Assembly (NCBI GenBank): GCA_003952965.2
Contig: CM025853.1
Coordinates: forward strand, 27,386,031-27,450,030
Source of the DNA: Morella rubra
Taxonomy: Eukaryota > Streptophyta > Magnoliopsida > Fagales > Myricaceae
Reading direction: 5' to 3'
Length of the DNA: 64,000 nt
Shown: positions 37,473 through 49,507 of the stretch, piece by piece
How positions within the stretch are numbered: the first letter of the stretch is position 1
Layout of the letters: the number at the start of each line of letters is the position of its first letter
Position numbers and translations under genes: made by a program
The notes under the pieces: generated by a model
What the model saw: the letters and a program-made list of their open reading frames with translations, nothing else
Told to the model about the DNA's origin: nothing
Database searches by the model: none

Positions 37473-39884
37473 GCTTCTCAACAATCAAAATATGTATTTT
37501 TTGAAGAAATTTACTTGTACTAGGGAGTTTCAAGGAGTAATGCATCTCCAAGCATTAGAAGGGATCCACACGTTCGACCCTCTACACAAAGAACAAACAG
37601 ACCAAGGGAACTGGCCGATTTCTTGAAGATAGTTGGGGCCAGAATATATTGCATCTTTATGTCTTGGTTTCTTCGTTTTGTCAATGTCTTGCAGAGACAC
37701 TTGTATTCATAATGCTTCGATTTATAAATTTTATTGCTCCAAATTTTGGATACTGATGAGAAGTTGCCTTACAATGGAGAGAGTTATTTTGGCTACTTCT
37801 AAACCCATTTTCAATTTCTTCCGGAGTTTTCACGTAAACCCTCTAGGCCAGCTTAAAGATCTACAAAATCCTACTCCATCTACAAAGCCCCATTGGGCTA
37901 AAACCAGAACAATCCCCTGCGTCGCACGCCATGAACTGCCGCTTCACTGAAAGAACCGTGAACATACAGCCAATGCAGCAGGTCGCCACACGATACTCTT
38001 AAGCTTACAGTCTCCGGTAGGGAACAAACAAACAGTTCCATTCAGCCTGATCAGCTGATTTGACGAAAAAGGAAAACTGTACAGTGAATAAAAATTCGCT
38101 GAAGTGGAAGCGTGTACAGACAAACAATAGGGGATAAATGTAGACACTAGGATCCACATCAAATCAGGTCAACAGATAAATGCCAGAGAAATCAAGTTCA
38201 TGTTGAGCACACTAGGCAGTATCCAAAAGGATGCACACAATCCAGTTCCTCCAGCCCCCCCAAAACAAATAATGGCCGATTCAATTCCTCGCTGCAACAC
38301 AGATGCCCACATCTAGAAGCCAAGCTGTTGTGTGAGAAAATTCAGAAATTTAGGCAAAAGCAAAATAAAATCAACCTAGAGAAGACAAACGCACGTCCTC
38401 TTAAACACCCAAGGACTTAGCGAGCAATGTACAACAACCACTACCAACAGCACCATGTAAAATTTTCCATCAGAACTATCCATCTTGTCGCCAACTCAGC
38501 CTCGAATCTATCCTAAGATTATCAAATTCATTCTGTTCACTCACAAAATGAGAAAATATCACATGCAGAGGCCAATAGCACTGGTGCTCCTTAAAGTGTT
38601 ATGGTGCCCACAACTACAACCAACATAAATCAAACTCCTATTGGCCCAGGCTGTATGATCTGGCTGCCTACTAAAACATGAGCAAAACTCTTGCTAGCCT
38701 GTAGACTTGTTCACTCCACAAAATAACAAGATTGAGAAATGTCCTAGCAACCAAGTGGGAAAGGTTTTTACTGCACCACATTGACAACTTCCATCTGGGC
38801 GATTGATAAAATTCATTAATGTGCGAATGATAGAATTCATTAATGTGTTGGCAACATCATAACTCTATTAGGACTTGTTAGAACTGAAGCTTTAGGACAG
38901 AATCCTTACCCCAAGTTGGGACTTCTATAAATTCCAACCAAGTTCACTATATAGGGATGAGTAATCCTGGTACCTAACTGTCATCAATGGGGGTCATAAG
39001 TTATAAACACAATGATTGCCCAGCAACCAAATTTCAACCAGAGAACAAAGCTCAATCAGTCCATTAGAAAAACTAGGAACGAAAAAAAGGTTTTTACTGC
39101 TCCACATTGGTTCTTCCATAACAAATACTCCTACCTAAAGATTATAGTGCGAATGATAGAATTCATTAATGTGTTGGCAACATCATAACTCTATTAGGAC
39201 TTGTTAGAACTGAAGCTTTAGGACAGAATCCTTACCCCAAGTTGGGACTTCTATAAATTCCAACCAAGTTCACTATATAGGGATGAAATCCTGGTACCTA
39301 ACTGTCATCAATGGGGGTCATAAGTTATAAACACAATGATTGCCCAGCAACCAAATTTCAACCAGAGAACAAAGCTCAATCAGTCCATTAGAAAAACTAG
39401 GAACGAAAAACCCCACAAGCTCCAGAACTGGTTCAATAACAAATACTCCTACCTAAAGATATAGAACAGATGATTAAAAGACATCCACTGTCGAAAAGAT
39501 AAATAACTTGATAAGGGTCCATCATACATTAATGCCATAAGTGAACTCGAGAACAAGCAATACCGACAAATATCCCACAATTCAGAAACCTAAAACTTCG
39601 GAGAAATATCAAGTACCCTTTCAGCATGATAGATCAATTCCAATAACGAACAAAAGCACCGTGGGCTCCAAACAAAAGGTTAATCGAGATATTAAATATG
39701 ACAGCAAAAATTCATAACTTGAGCATCCTTAACAAACATCAGTAACGGCGCTTGAAAGTGCAGCCCAATAGGAATTGGAACAACCCACCCATTACAGTAG
39801 CATCAAGACACTATACTACTAAAAATGAAAGTAAACATTAAGGAAATCATAGATCTTCTTAAGCAAAACATCTCTGCTACTCTT
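37473..39884. other. Convergent intergenic region between LPD and eL29
   Basis: Holds the 3' untranslated region of LPD (left) and probably that of eL29 (right). A tandem duplication occupies 38761-39455. No additional gene was recognised; small frames near 37633-37950 lack family resemblance. Confidence 0.6.
38761..39455. repeat. Tandem duplication, unit about 327 bp
   Basis: Both units contain aaggtttttactgc, gaattcattaatgtgttggc, aggacttgttagaactgaag, accccaagttgggacttcta and caatgggggtcataagttat in the same order; the second copy starts about 327 bases after the first (38761 and 39088). Divergence is confined to small indels and the junctions, so the event is fairly recent. Non-coding. 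Confidence 0.92.
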
Positions 39885-40158
39885 CTACTCTTCTTCGGTG
39901 GCCACCTCAGCGCTCTTATTGTTATGCTTTCTAGCGTACCTCTGGTTCCTCAGGAACTTCGGGTCCATCTGTACCAAAAACAATAGGTTTGCAATCAATA
40001 CATGATTAAACTACGTTTAATAGTCCCACCCATAAGAGAAACGAAAAAAAAAATACCCCTTTGGTGGAGATGTGGCGGTGCTTGCGGGGCTTCTTGATGC
40101 CGTTCTTGTGGGCCTTGTAAGACTGGTTGTGAGCCGTGTGGTTCTTCGACTTCGCCAT
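39885..40158 (-). CDS. RPL29: 60S ribosomal protein eL29 (2 exons)
   Basis: Small, very basic protein of the large cytosolic ribosomal subunit. Exon 1 is 40057-40158 and encodes [20 protein letters not shown] and the following basic stretch to STKG; exon 2 is 39885-39968 and encodes [15 protein letters not shown] to the acidic end ATEEE. The product is 61 residues, the usual plant length, with the conserved start [12 protein letters not shown]. The single intron is 88 bases. It is convergent with plastid LPD and divergent from the SAR1 pair. Confidence 0.96.
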
Positions 40159-40269
40159 CTATGAAACCCAAAACACAGATCGTCACCCAGATAATAATTA
40201 CACAGAGAGAGTGAGGGAGGGAGGGAGGGAGGGAGAGATACCTGGAAGCAAAGAAGGAGTGCTTAAGGT

Positions 40270-40400
40270 GGGTTCTGCTAGGGTTGCTTTGGCGGAGCAA
40301 ATGAGACGGGCCACAGCGCTTGGAGACTTTATCAGAACCCTAATTCCTAAGTCGGGTGGTATTCCAAATGACGGAAGTACCCTTCTGGGTTGGGCTTGAA
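40270..40400 (-). promoter_or_regulatory. eL29 promoter with telo-box and GGCCC-type motifs
   Basis: Telo-box-like elements occur as ctagggtt at 40278-40285 and aaccctaa at 40336-40343, together with GGGCC-type (site II-like) elements at 40308-40312 and tgggctt at 40391-40397. This combination is characteristic of plant ribosomal protein gene promoters and coordinates them with cell growth. Function is inferred from the motif set and its position 110-240 bases before the start codon. Confidence 0.65.
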
Positions 40401-42065
40401 TAAAAAAAAGTTCAACCTTGTCAGGGCCCTGGGTGCTCAGTGCTCTCGTGCCACCTGCGCTCAAAAAGTGGACCAAGATTAAACGGTGCATATTTTAACG
40501 TATTTTAACATATGGGTATTCTTCTAGTGGCCCATATGTAATTGGCCCATTACCATATTTGCAAACAATATATCAAATACTACTTTTTGGAAAAGTCTAC
40601 GCAGATCAAATAATTATATTGGGAAGAAGGTTAAAAAATAAGGAGATATTATCAAAAATAATTTTCAAAATTTAAATGTGTATAACTAGAGACATTATCT
40701 TTGTGTCTCCCATTATCCTTGTACAGATCAGGATAAGCTTCCTTATATCTCTCTTATCCACATTTGAATTTTGAAAATTATCTTGATTATATGAGAATAA
40801 TTTTCCTTTATCTTCCTTATGTCTCTTATTATCCTTATTTAAATTTTGTATACCATGTTGCTTCTCAATAAAACTTAAGTCGAATAGCTAATAGAGAACT
40901 TGAATTAGTACACAGGGATCTCAAAATCTTTAAAAGGATTTAGAGCCACAGCACTAACTTTGCGACTAAATTTGATACACGCACCAAGAATGCACGAGAG
41001 GTGTTCGAGTTTTAGCAAATAACACTATACTCGATGTCCGATGAGAAGTTGAGGTAATTTATATTTGTCGTCATATATAATTACCAAAAACCAATCTTTA
41101 CACAGGAAAATTGTCAACATTCTTTGAGGTCAATATTCGAATCTCTTACCCAGCACATGTGACGAGTCGCACGGTGTCATATTTGACACTCGTAGTCGTT
41201 GGTAGTTGTAGGGACAGATGGATATGCATTACATTGAGGCGGGTCTGAGAGGTTTATCTTGTTAAACGAAACAAAAAAAAAATCGAAACCCCCTTTTGCC
41301 TGCTGAAAATTTTAATTTGAGCTGAAACAAAACCAACACGCAGCGTGTGTGTATCAAAAATTTTATTTTTATAAATATATATTAAAATTTTATTTTTATT
41401 TTTATCTCTATTTTATCTACTTTAATATTATCTATTTTTTAACGAAAATACAAAATTTTACATCCAAACAATATAGTCATATTCGTTTGACTAAAAATTT
41501 TAAAATTTGAATCTAATTTTCTAAATTTATTCTTCTAATATTATTCTTACACGCATATCAATATAATTTATTATTAATTTTTTTATATACATCAATACAA
41601 TTTTTATATTATTCTTCTAAAATTTATAAAAATTATTAAAATTATATACCCATACTAATAAAATTCAGATATCACCTAATATTTCGCTAAAATCCTTAAA
41701 ATTTTCTCGAAAGAATCCTGGCTTGTGTTTAAAACAAGCGCATACGAGCCAGCCGTAAAGCTCTCTAGTTGTAACGCTGTATCTGTCTGTCAGAGGCAAA
41801 ACAAAAACAGTCTGAGACACCCTGACTGACCCCATATACCTCGTCATTCTGCGTTTTCAACCTCCTTACAGCCCCCACATACCCTTTTAGCTCTTCTGTA
41901 ATATATATATAAAGACCAATCTGGATTGGATCTTTGCTTGATCTGGGTCCTTCGTCTTCCCGAGCCCGTCGCGATCTGGTTCCCTTTTAGAAATTAGACC
42001 AGTGTCCAACATATTCCGCACGTATCTCTCGAGGCTTGAGAGGATTTTGGTTAAGACATATCGAC
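40401..42065. other. Intergenic region between eL29 and SAR1 copy 1
   Basis: AT-rich and without a recognised gene. An imperfect inverted repeat is present: ataattttcaaaatttaaat near 40658 pairs with atttgaattttgaaaattat near 40764. The stretch 41380-41650 is almost pure A/T. The right end holds the promoter and leader of SAR1 copy 1. Confidence 0.5.
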
Positions 42066-44111
42066 ATGTTCGTCGTTGATTGGTTCTACGGCGTGCTCGC
42101 ATCGCTGGGCCTATGGCAGAAAGACGCCAAGATTCTCTTCTTGGGCCTCGACAATGCTGGCAAAACCACCCTTCTCCACATGTTGAAGGACGAGGTGGGT
42201 TCAGTGTTTTCCTTCCCATTTCTCTCTATCTATCTTGTACTTGCCGTGGAGATGTTCTCTGAAAAATGTGGGAAAATTTGGTTTTTGCTTGTGGCAGAGA
42301 CTAGTACAACACCAGCCAACTCAACACCCAACTTCAGAGGAGCTGAGCATTGGGAAAATCAAGTTCAAGGCTTTCGATTTGGGTGGCCACCAGATCGCTC
42401 GCAGAGTCTGGAAAGATTACTATGCCAAGGTACATTCAAATTTATTTCTTTCGTTTTTGTTTTTCTCCTCCTAAACCCTACCAATTCAATGTGAGAAATG
42501 CTTGCTAATCCACTATTATTTTTATTCCTGGTTTTTCAGTTTAGATGTGTATTTGGCTATAAACTTTCTTTTTTGAAACACTGTTATGTAAATGTTAAAT
42601 GTTTTTTTTTTTATAAGACTGTCATGTAAATGTTAGATGCTGGTTCTCTGTGAATCTCATTTGCAACAGTTGATTTTTAGTGAGGCTACGTATGGAACTA
42701 CTGGGAGCTTTAAGGGGATCTTATCGTGCTCTACAAGTGCAATCGAATTGAATTGACTTTACAATATGTTTAACATTTGAGGTCATTGTAGTCTTATTTT
42801 TTTAAGTCTGCAATAAGCATTTCTGCAATCTCTTTTCTATATCATACTGCCTTAAATTGTGAGAGATCAGCCTCCTCGCTATACTTTTTGAATCGTCTTC
42901 GTTGTTGGTTCATTCTGATGGCTGCAAGTGTATTAAACTAGTAACGGTTCCAGCATTTTAGTTCGTCACAACTGCTTTGTTGATTTGTCTGCATGTGATT
43001 TTTAATCCAACTGTTGACAGAGTTGAATTTCAGAAGATAAATCTTCTCCGTCTTTATCTGATTCATGGGAGGCAAAAATTGACCATGGCTTTTTGCTGAT
43101 AGCACCTCCCTTTCTTTATCTATCTCGAGGTGTTTTAATTTTAGCCTTCCATACAAGATTCTTTCAGAAATCAACCATAGCTTTATGGAACTGGTTTCAT
43201 GGAGAAGTCAATTTCAGGTGGAAAGTTGAAGCCATAGAGTTGTTGGAAAGGATTACCTCTCAGATCTTCTAAGAGATTTAAAGACCTAAACTTAGTTGCT
43301 TCTCTTGATTAGATGGAGTAATCTGCAGTTATTTTCTCTTGGATCAAGTGACAGCACCTGCCACTTTGAAAATAAGCTCAAAGTTTGATCAGTAGTAAAC
43401 ATTAGAAGATCTGCTTGTATTACCCTTCATTGCCTTCTCTGTTCTCTTTATTTCATAACCAACCCTCGAATTCCAACCGATTTCCATCAGCTAAATTTAT
43501 TTTGGAGTTCTGACTATGGTACCTTTCAAGCACAACTTGGTCCTGATTGCAAACGTGGTATGTATTTCATCTTAACTGGCAATTAACATACCTTGTATAT
43601 GCGACTCGGACGACAAGAATAATTCCCAGAGTCCTTTCAGTACTAGATATCCTATATAGTTTCGAGCTACATTCTTTTGGACTCTGTTGTAATAGCGAAT
43701 TGGTTCGACTCTTGTACTCTTGTAATGTTCGATGGGCCAGGGAATCGAATGCTGACCATTAGTTTTTCTCAAATTAATGTGCATGAACAGGTGGATGCAG
43801 TGGTTTACCTTGTTGATGCGTATGACAAGGAAAGGTTTGCAGAGTCAAGGAAGGAGCTGGATGCCCTCCTTTCAGATGAATCCCTCGCAAATGTTCCATT
43901 TCTTGTGCTCGGGAACAAGATAGATATTCCCTATGCAGCTTCGGAAGATGAACTGCGGTTTCATCTTGGGCTGACCAATTTCACAACTGGCAAGGGGAAG
44001 GTGAATCTTACAGCATCCAATGTCCGTCCCCTGGAAGTTTTCATGTGCAGTATTGTTCGCAAGATGGGTTACGGTGATGGCTTCAAGTGGCTCTCCCAGT
44101 ATATCAAGTAG
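42066..44111 (+). CDS. SAR1: SAR1 small GTPase, copy 1 (3 exons)
   Basis: GTPase that starts COPII coat assembly at ER exit sites: GTP-bound SAR1 inserts its N-terminal amphipathic helix into the ER membrane and recruits Sec23/24. Exons 42066-42194, 42298-42429 and 43791-44111 give 193 residues. The N-terminal helix [17 protein letters not shown] (1-17), G1 loop GLDNAGKT (27-34), G3 DLGGH (70-74) and G4 NKID (129-132) are intact; His74 is the catalytic residue of the family. An in-frame ATG lies ten codons upstream (42036), but the start at 42066 matches the paralogue and the family. Intron 2 is 1.36 kb. It forms a tandem pair with the next gene, differing at 13 of 193 residues by my count. 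Confidence 0.96.
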
Positions 44112-44560
44112 GAGTAGAGTTAAGGGGATAAGTGACAATTGCCTGTATTCATCTGGTAACTTTTCAGCAAATTTTGAAGTGCCCGATCACAATGATATTG
44201 GAGGAGGATTCATTTTTTATTGGTATGGAAGGATTAACAACTGCAGGAACTCTCCATTGTATAACATTCAATTTCCAAATTGTCTTTCACAAACTACGTT
44301 TCTGGCTGTTGCTATCAGATAGGCTCTGCCTTTGATTTTAAGCATTGCTTCCATTGTTGAAAATTAGGAGGAAAAAACAAAAAGCCATTTCCTTCTTGAA
44401 TTTTGTCCTTCTATGGGTGGTATCTAATGTCTCTTCATTTTCAGAGAACTTTTTTCTTCGGATATTAGTAAACCAAGGGTGGTATCTAATGTCCACTTCT
44501 GTTTTAAAAATATGACTATGAGAATGAGATAGACCATAACTTTGGGGTCTGATGATTTTG

Positions 44561-44760
44561 AGGGTGCGTTTGAAGTGTAAAAGTTTACACTTCCTAAAAT
44601 TTTAATATAATAAAAAATTACAATATAATATTTCTCTCCTCATCAATCATTACTTTTCACTATAATAAATATTAAAAATCATCTCTCTCTTCACTTTTTC
44701 ACTAAATTCAATACTCTAAAATTTTAACTTCACTAAAATTTTAACAATCAAACACACCCT
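44561..44760. mobile_element. MITE-like element, ends AGGGTGYGTTTGA
   Basis: The left end agggtgcgtttga and the right end tcaaacacaccct form 13-base inverted repeats with one mismatch around about 175 AT-rich non-coding bases. I do not see a convincing target duplication. The next element begins only 28 bases further on. Confidence 0.75.
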
Positions 44761-44788
44761 TGGTGTTTTGTTTTCTCTTTCCTAGTTA

Positions 44789-45060
44789 GTGATGTTTGGG
44801 AAGCAAATTTTTTAAAAATTTTGAGTTTGTAGTAGAAAATTTAGAGAGTTAGACCTTTTTATAGGGTCTGTAAAAAGTTAGTGAAAAAGTTAAAATGTAA
44901 TGTTTTTTATTTACAATCTGTTAAAAAGTAAAGAAAGCATATTTGATGTATTTTTTTTAATGAAAAAATATTGAAGTCAGTGTGAAAAAGTGTTGAAATT
45001 TATGTGAAAATTTTGAGATTTGATTTAAAAGTTGAAAATTCTTCCTCACTAAACATCACC
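44789..45060. mobile_element. MITE copy 2 with TTA target duplication (PIF/Harbinger type)
   Basis: The left end is gtgatgtttgg and the right end, on the other strand, is ggtgatgttta; both sides are bordered by TTA (44786-44788 and 45061-45063). A three-base TTA duplication with short inverted ends is typical of Tourist/PIF-Harbinger non-autonomous elements. The interior is AT-rich and matches, in opposite orientation, the element at 36996-37312. Confidence 0.82.
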
Positions 45061-45929
45061 TTATAACAAAAAGTAGAATCCCTTGCTTGAAAAATACTAA
45101 AGAATATAAGGTTGAATAAATAATAGATAGGTCTGCCCAAAAAATAATAATAATAATAATAAACAGGCCAAAAGCAAGATTGGTTCATCTTCTAATTGAA
45201 CAATATCGAAATTCAAAGCAAAGAAAAATGTGCATTCAATCTTTGATTCAAAGCAAATGCCCACTTTATTCTTTAACCAAATTGATACTCATACAACTCA
45301 ATTTTCCATAATTTTTTAACTTTCAAAGATAAATTTGCCCGAAACGCTCGTTTCATCTTTTTAATTGCTCCCCCTTTAAGGGAAAAAAGCGGAAAACCCC
45401 TCTTCAGTCTTCACCATCCGATCGTCCGTCCATTTATTTTTTATTTTTATTTTTTATGAGCAAACTCGTACCTTAATTATTCATGTATGAGTTACACCTT
45501 AACTTTTCTACATGCCCTGCGGCTCTTCCACGTAAGCACAACATCGGTGCCACTAGTTTCGAAATCGATGGCTGGCACACCCTAGTGACGCGTACCAACC
45601 AATCAAACTCTCCCACGCAAGACATCGAACTCAAGAACCGGCTATTTCCTGTCGCCCTTCCCCCTCCACCGGGGCACCTAAGCACCTAGCCAACTGGCCA
45701 AACCGGTCATCCGCTTTCCACCTCAACATACTACACAAGTATTATAATCCCCCGGAAAATCTTTCGAAAAAATAGGGAAGATAATTTTCTCTTATTTTAC
45801 TTCATTTTTGTCCAGTTTCTGCCAAGCCAAACACAGCTTGATCTTGCTGTACTTTCTCTTGCGCCATCGTGTTCTTCGGGAGTTTCTGGAAGTCGGATTG
45901 AACCGGCGTGAGCAATCTCTGGAGAGATC

Positions 45930-47536
45930 ATGTTCCTTGTCGATTGGTTCTATGGAGTTCTGGCATCGCTCGGCCTCTGGCAAAAAGAGGCGAAGATCTT
46001 GTTCCTAGGGCTTGATAATGCTGGAAAGACTACCTTGCTTCACATGCTCAAAGACGAGGTTCTCTCTCTTTTGATCCTACCAGTTTTGATTCGTTTTGCA
46101 TTTGTCAGTTTAAATGGTAATTTAATCACAAAAAAGTAATACATATCTTCGTTTTTGTGGGTTCGTTTGTTGTTTTCAGAGATTAGTTCAGCATCAACCA
46201 ACGCAGTACCCGACTTCGGAGGAACTGAGTATTGGGCAGATAAAGTTCAAGGCGTTTGATTTGGGTGGCCATCAGATTGCTCGCAGAGTCTGGAAGGACT
46301 ACTACGCCAAGGTTTTAATTTTCGCTTCTGATTTCTTTTTTCTCTTCTTCTTCTTTGTTCTTTCACTTTCTCAGCAACTAAACAGAGCATACTTCCATTT
46401 GATTTATAAGATATGTATATTCATATTACTTTTTTTAAAAAAAAAGATATGTATATTCATATTACTCATAAAAAAAAAAGATATGTATATTCATATATTG
46501 TTTGTATTTTGCCAGTTCTTCATTTTATTTTGTGTTTCTGATGAATATTTGGGAACTACATATAAGTAAATAGACAGATAATTGTCGGTTCATGTTGGTA
46601 TAGAAATTATTGTTAAAGCGATACAGAGAGGAGAGCGGCTGTCACGTTGTAAGAATTTTCGGTAGGGTTGTTGTACGCATATTGATATGGGTGTTTAGCT
46701 GCCACCTTGGTTGTGTTGCTTCATTTATTTGGTGGTTGACAATGTTAAGGCATTAGATAAATGTTGTTTTTAACATGCAATTGTAAAGAAATTATCATTT
46801 TTCATGCTTGTAATTCAACTTCGGGGAAACTCTAGATAGCAGAGAAGTAAAAAATGACGTCAAAGAATGCGTGTTTGTTTTTTTGGTCTCTGGGCAATAA
46901 CTTTAATAAGTGGAGACTTGCATGAGTTGAATCCCATTCTAACTAAGGATTCTCGTGGTTCCAGAGGATCCAGCTATAGGAGAACCAGCAATGGAGTGCT
47001 TCCCCTCTCCCTCCTCCTCTCCATCTTTGGTCCTAGGAATGCTGGTTTTTTATTCAGACTTGAAATTGATTTATTCACACTTTACATTCCATTATCTGCA
47101 ATTCGAGTCTCCAAACATCTTGGCTTTAGTGGTTGCTTCGATTCTCGATTATCCACAATTCTAGGTTTTTCCTGGGTGATACCTCGCTGATTATTGTGAC
47201 CCTTTTATCACGTAGGTGGATGCTGTGGTTTACCTGGTCGATGCTTTCGACAAAGAGAGGTTTGCAGAGTCAAAAAAGGAGCTTGATGCACTACTGTCTG
47301 ATGAGTCGCTGGCAAATGTCCCATTCCTCATTCTTGGAAACAAGATTGACATTCCTTATGCTGCCTCGGAGGATGAGTTGCGCTACCATATGGGCCTAAC
47401 CAACTTTACGACGGGTAAGGGAAAGGTTAATTTGAGCGACTCCAATGTCCGCCCTCTTGAGGTGTTCATGTGTAGTATTGTCCGCAAGATGGGATATGGT
47501 GAAGGCTTCAAGTGGGTCTCACAGTACATCAAGTAG
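45930..47536 (+). CDS. SAR1: SAR1 small GTPase, copy 2 (3 exons)
   Basis: Second member of the tandem pair, same strand and same intron positions as copy 1. Exons are 45930-46058, 46180-46311 and 47216-47536, each with exactly the length of its counterpart; 193 residues. G1 GLDNAGKT, G3 DLGGH and G4 NKID are all conserved, as is the hydrophobic N-terminal helix [17 protein letters not shown]. The changes relative to copy 1 are mostly conservative (for example V3L, D20E, H53Y, K62Q) and none falls in a nucleotide-binding motif, so both should be functional. Introns and flanks are not alignable by eye, which points to an old duplication kept by selection. Confidence 0.96.
46405..46500. repeat. 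Triplicated ~30-bp unit in SAR1 copy 2 intron 2
   Basis: The unit aagatatgtatattcatat plus a variable T/A-rich spacer occurs three times in a row. Simple local slippage repeat; non-coding. Confidence 0.85.
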
Positions 47537-49507
47537 GCAAATGGATAGACAAGCAGATCTGCGAAGGCTACCAAGATGGTAATTTCTTACCACTGCTGCA
47601 GTCTCTTTATTTGTGTTGGTGTTGAAGAATTTTAAGCATAGGTGTTGATGTAAAGTGAATATATTTTTCCTTTTGGTAGTTGCCTTCATTTTTAGCCGAA
47701 GTGTGTGTTCTACCTTTCCTTGGTAGGGACAGAAAAGTCTGTTTGTCTTCTCACTCTGTATTGGTACCTAAATTGGAGAACAAATAAAGAGGATTGAGTT
47801 CAGCTGAGTCATTGTGTAATGTTTACTCAGGGTGAACGTCAAAAGCCCCCAGAACGCAATTCATTGGGGGATGTTTTCTTCATTTCATTGTCAATAGTAA
47901 GCAAAAATTCTGCGCTATGGTTGAATTGTTTTGGTTCTCGTTTATGCAAATCTGCCTCTCTCTCTCTCTGTTGGGTTAGGAAAGTGTGGTTTTGGCAACC
48001 ATTCTGAGATGGGTTTTCAAAGTCGTTGACAAAGAAGAAGCGGCTGTTTGCCGATATAGCACATTCAAGTATGAACTTGTAGTTTATTGCCCTAGTCAAC
48101 TGAGAGAACTGTTTGGTGACGGTATTCTGTATCGACTAAAGCGTTTTGGTGGTTCAGTTCTTGCTGTCCTTACCTACCCCAGACCGTTGACCTTTAGATG
48201 GAACATGTGCATCATACACCAATGGATTCGGGGACGCTGATTACTTTGCTTCTTGTGGAGCCTGTGGCTTTTTTCCCTGCTCTTAAGTTTTTCTTTGGTG
48301 GTTGGAAAAAAAGTAGGCTTTACACCATCTAACCCCAGTCTTTTTTGCGATTTGCGATTTTCATTTCAAATCACCAAACTCGACGTATTGCACGATGCAC
48401 TTTGCATCCATGTTATAATCTCACCGTTAAAATCAATGAAAATAGAATCCGTTTGAAGTGCAAATTGCAAAAAAAAAAAAAAACTGAATTTTATCAATGT
48501 GCCTCTTGACTATCAGATTTTATTCAAAGTGCAATAAATTGTGATAGTTTAAAAGTTTAATGTGACAAATTTGATATGTCGGACTTATTTAGTGATATCG
48601 ATCATGTAGTTCGAGTTAGTATTATAGTTTGAGGATGTAAAATGATTTTTTTCCAAAAATATTATAGTTTGAGAGTGTAAAGATCAATTTCTCACCTTTT
48701 TTTAAAGTTAAATTATGATAATTCTTGGTTAATTCTCTGTCTGCACTTGGCACTTTTTTCTCCCTTCCTTAGTAACATCTTAAATAACTAGATATAAGTG
48801 TTAAATCTGGACCATTTTGACCATCAGGAGATATATTGGGTCTTAAATCTTTGACCATTTTCGATCGATTAATTAAGGTATAAGTATCTGATACGTATGC
48901 ATGTGATACTTTAAAAATCTATGTTTGAAAACGTTTTAGTTATTTATAATTTATTTAGATTTAAAATTAGTTTTTATGTTAGAAATTTACGCGATATAAA
49001 TAAATATTTACCAATATTTTTAGGAGTTAAAATTAGGTCCTTGACCTTGACTAATTGGACCTTATCTATGCAAATTGCATAAAAATACACATATGAAAAC
49101 AAGTTTAGGTCAGAGCTTATTTGCGCCTCCTTCATGGAAATCACTTTTCATTTTACTTGTCATGAAATCTGAAAAAGAAAAAAAAACCCCAAATTTTTTT
49201 TACCAAAGCAATATGTTTTCTTACCTACTTTTGATCAAAACTCCACGAATCTTCATTACAATATAAGGACACACATAGGAAGACTGAAGCCCATGACCAC
49301 CGCCGCCCCCCACCCAAAATCGTAAAAAACTTTGAAAGGATCAAAGGTGCAAGCCGACCTTAATCTAGACATTTACAATATAATAATAATATGTACAGGG
49401 CACAAGAGAGCAAAACCAATCTTCTGAATATTTTTGACGCTCACCATGCGCATCATTAACAACAATAGGAGTATCTGAACACAGGTGCCCACAATCTATC
49501 TCTTCAT
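47537..49507. other. Convergent intergenic region between SAR1 copy 2 and CAMTA
   Basis: The left 300 bases look like the SAR1 3' untranslated region; the right end belongs to the CAMTA 3' flank. The stretch 48440-48700 carries the AT-rich gtgcaaa-type repeat discussed in the findings. No extra gene was recognised. Confidence 0.55.

Larger units (their letters stand above)
44112..45929. other. Spacer between the SAR1 copies
   Basis: Contains the 3' untranslated region of copy 1, two adjacent MITE-like elements (44561-44760 and 44789-45060), an (AAT)n microsatellite (about 45143-45160) and, at the right, the promoter and leader of copy 2. No other gene was recognised; the spacer does not look like a duplicate of the region upstream of copy 1. 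Confidence 0.65.

Noticed and set aside
41380-41650. Very AT-rich stretch considered as a scaffold attachment or replication element
   Set aside because: Composition alone is not evidence; similar stretches occur in most spacers here.
42036-42065. Upstream in-frame ATG adding ten residues to SAR1 copy 1
   Set aside because: The paralogue and all SAR1 proteins I know begin at MF(L/V)xDWFYG; the extension would disturb the N-terminal membrane helix.
44112-45929. Possibility that the SAR1 spacer hides a third, broken SAR1 copy
   Set aside because: No SAR1 coding fragments (G1, G3 or G4 motifs) were found in either strand of the spacer.
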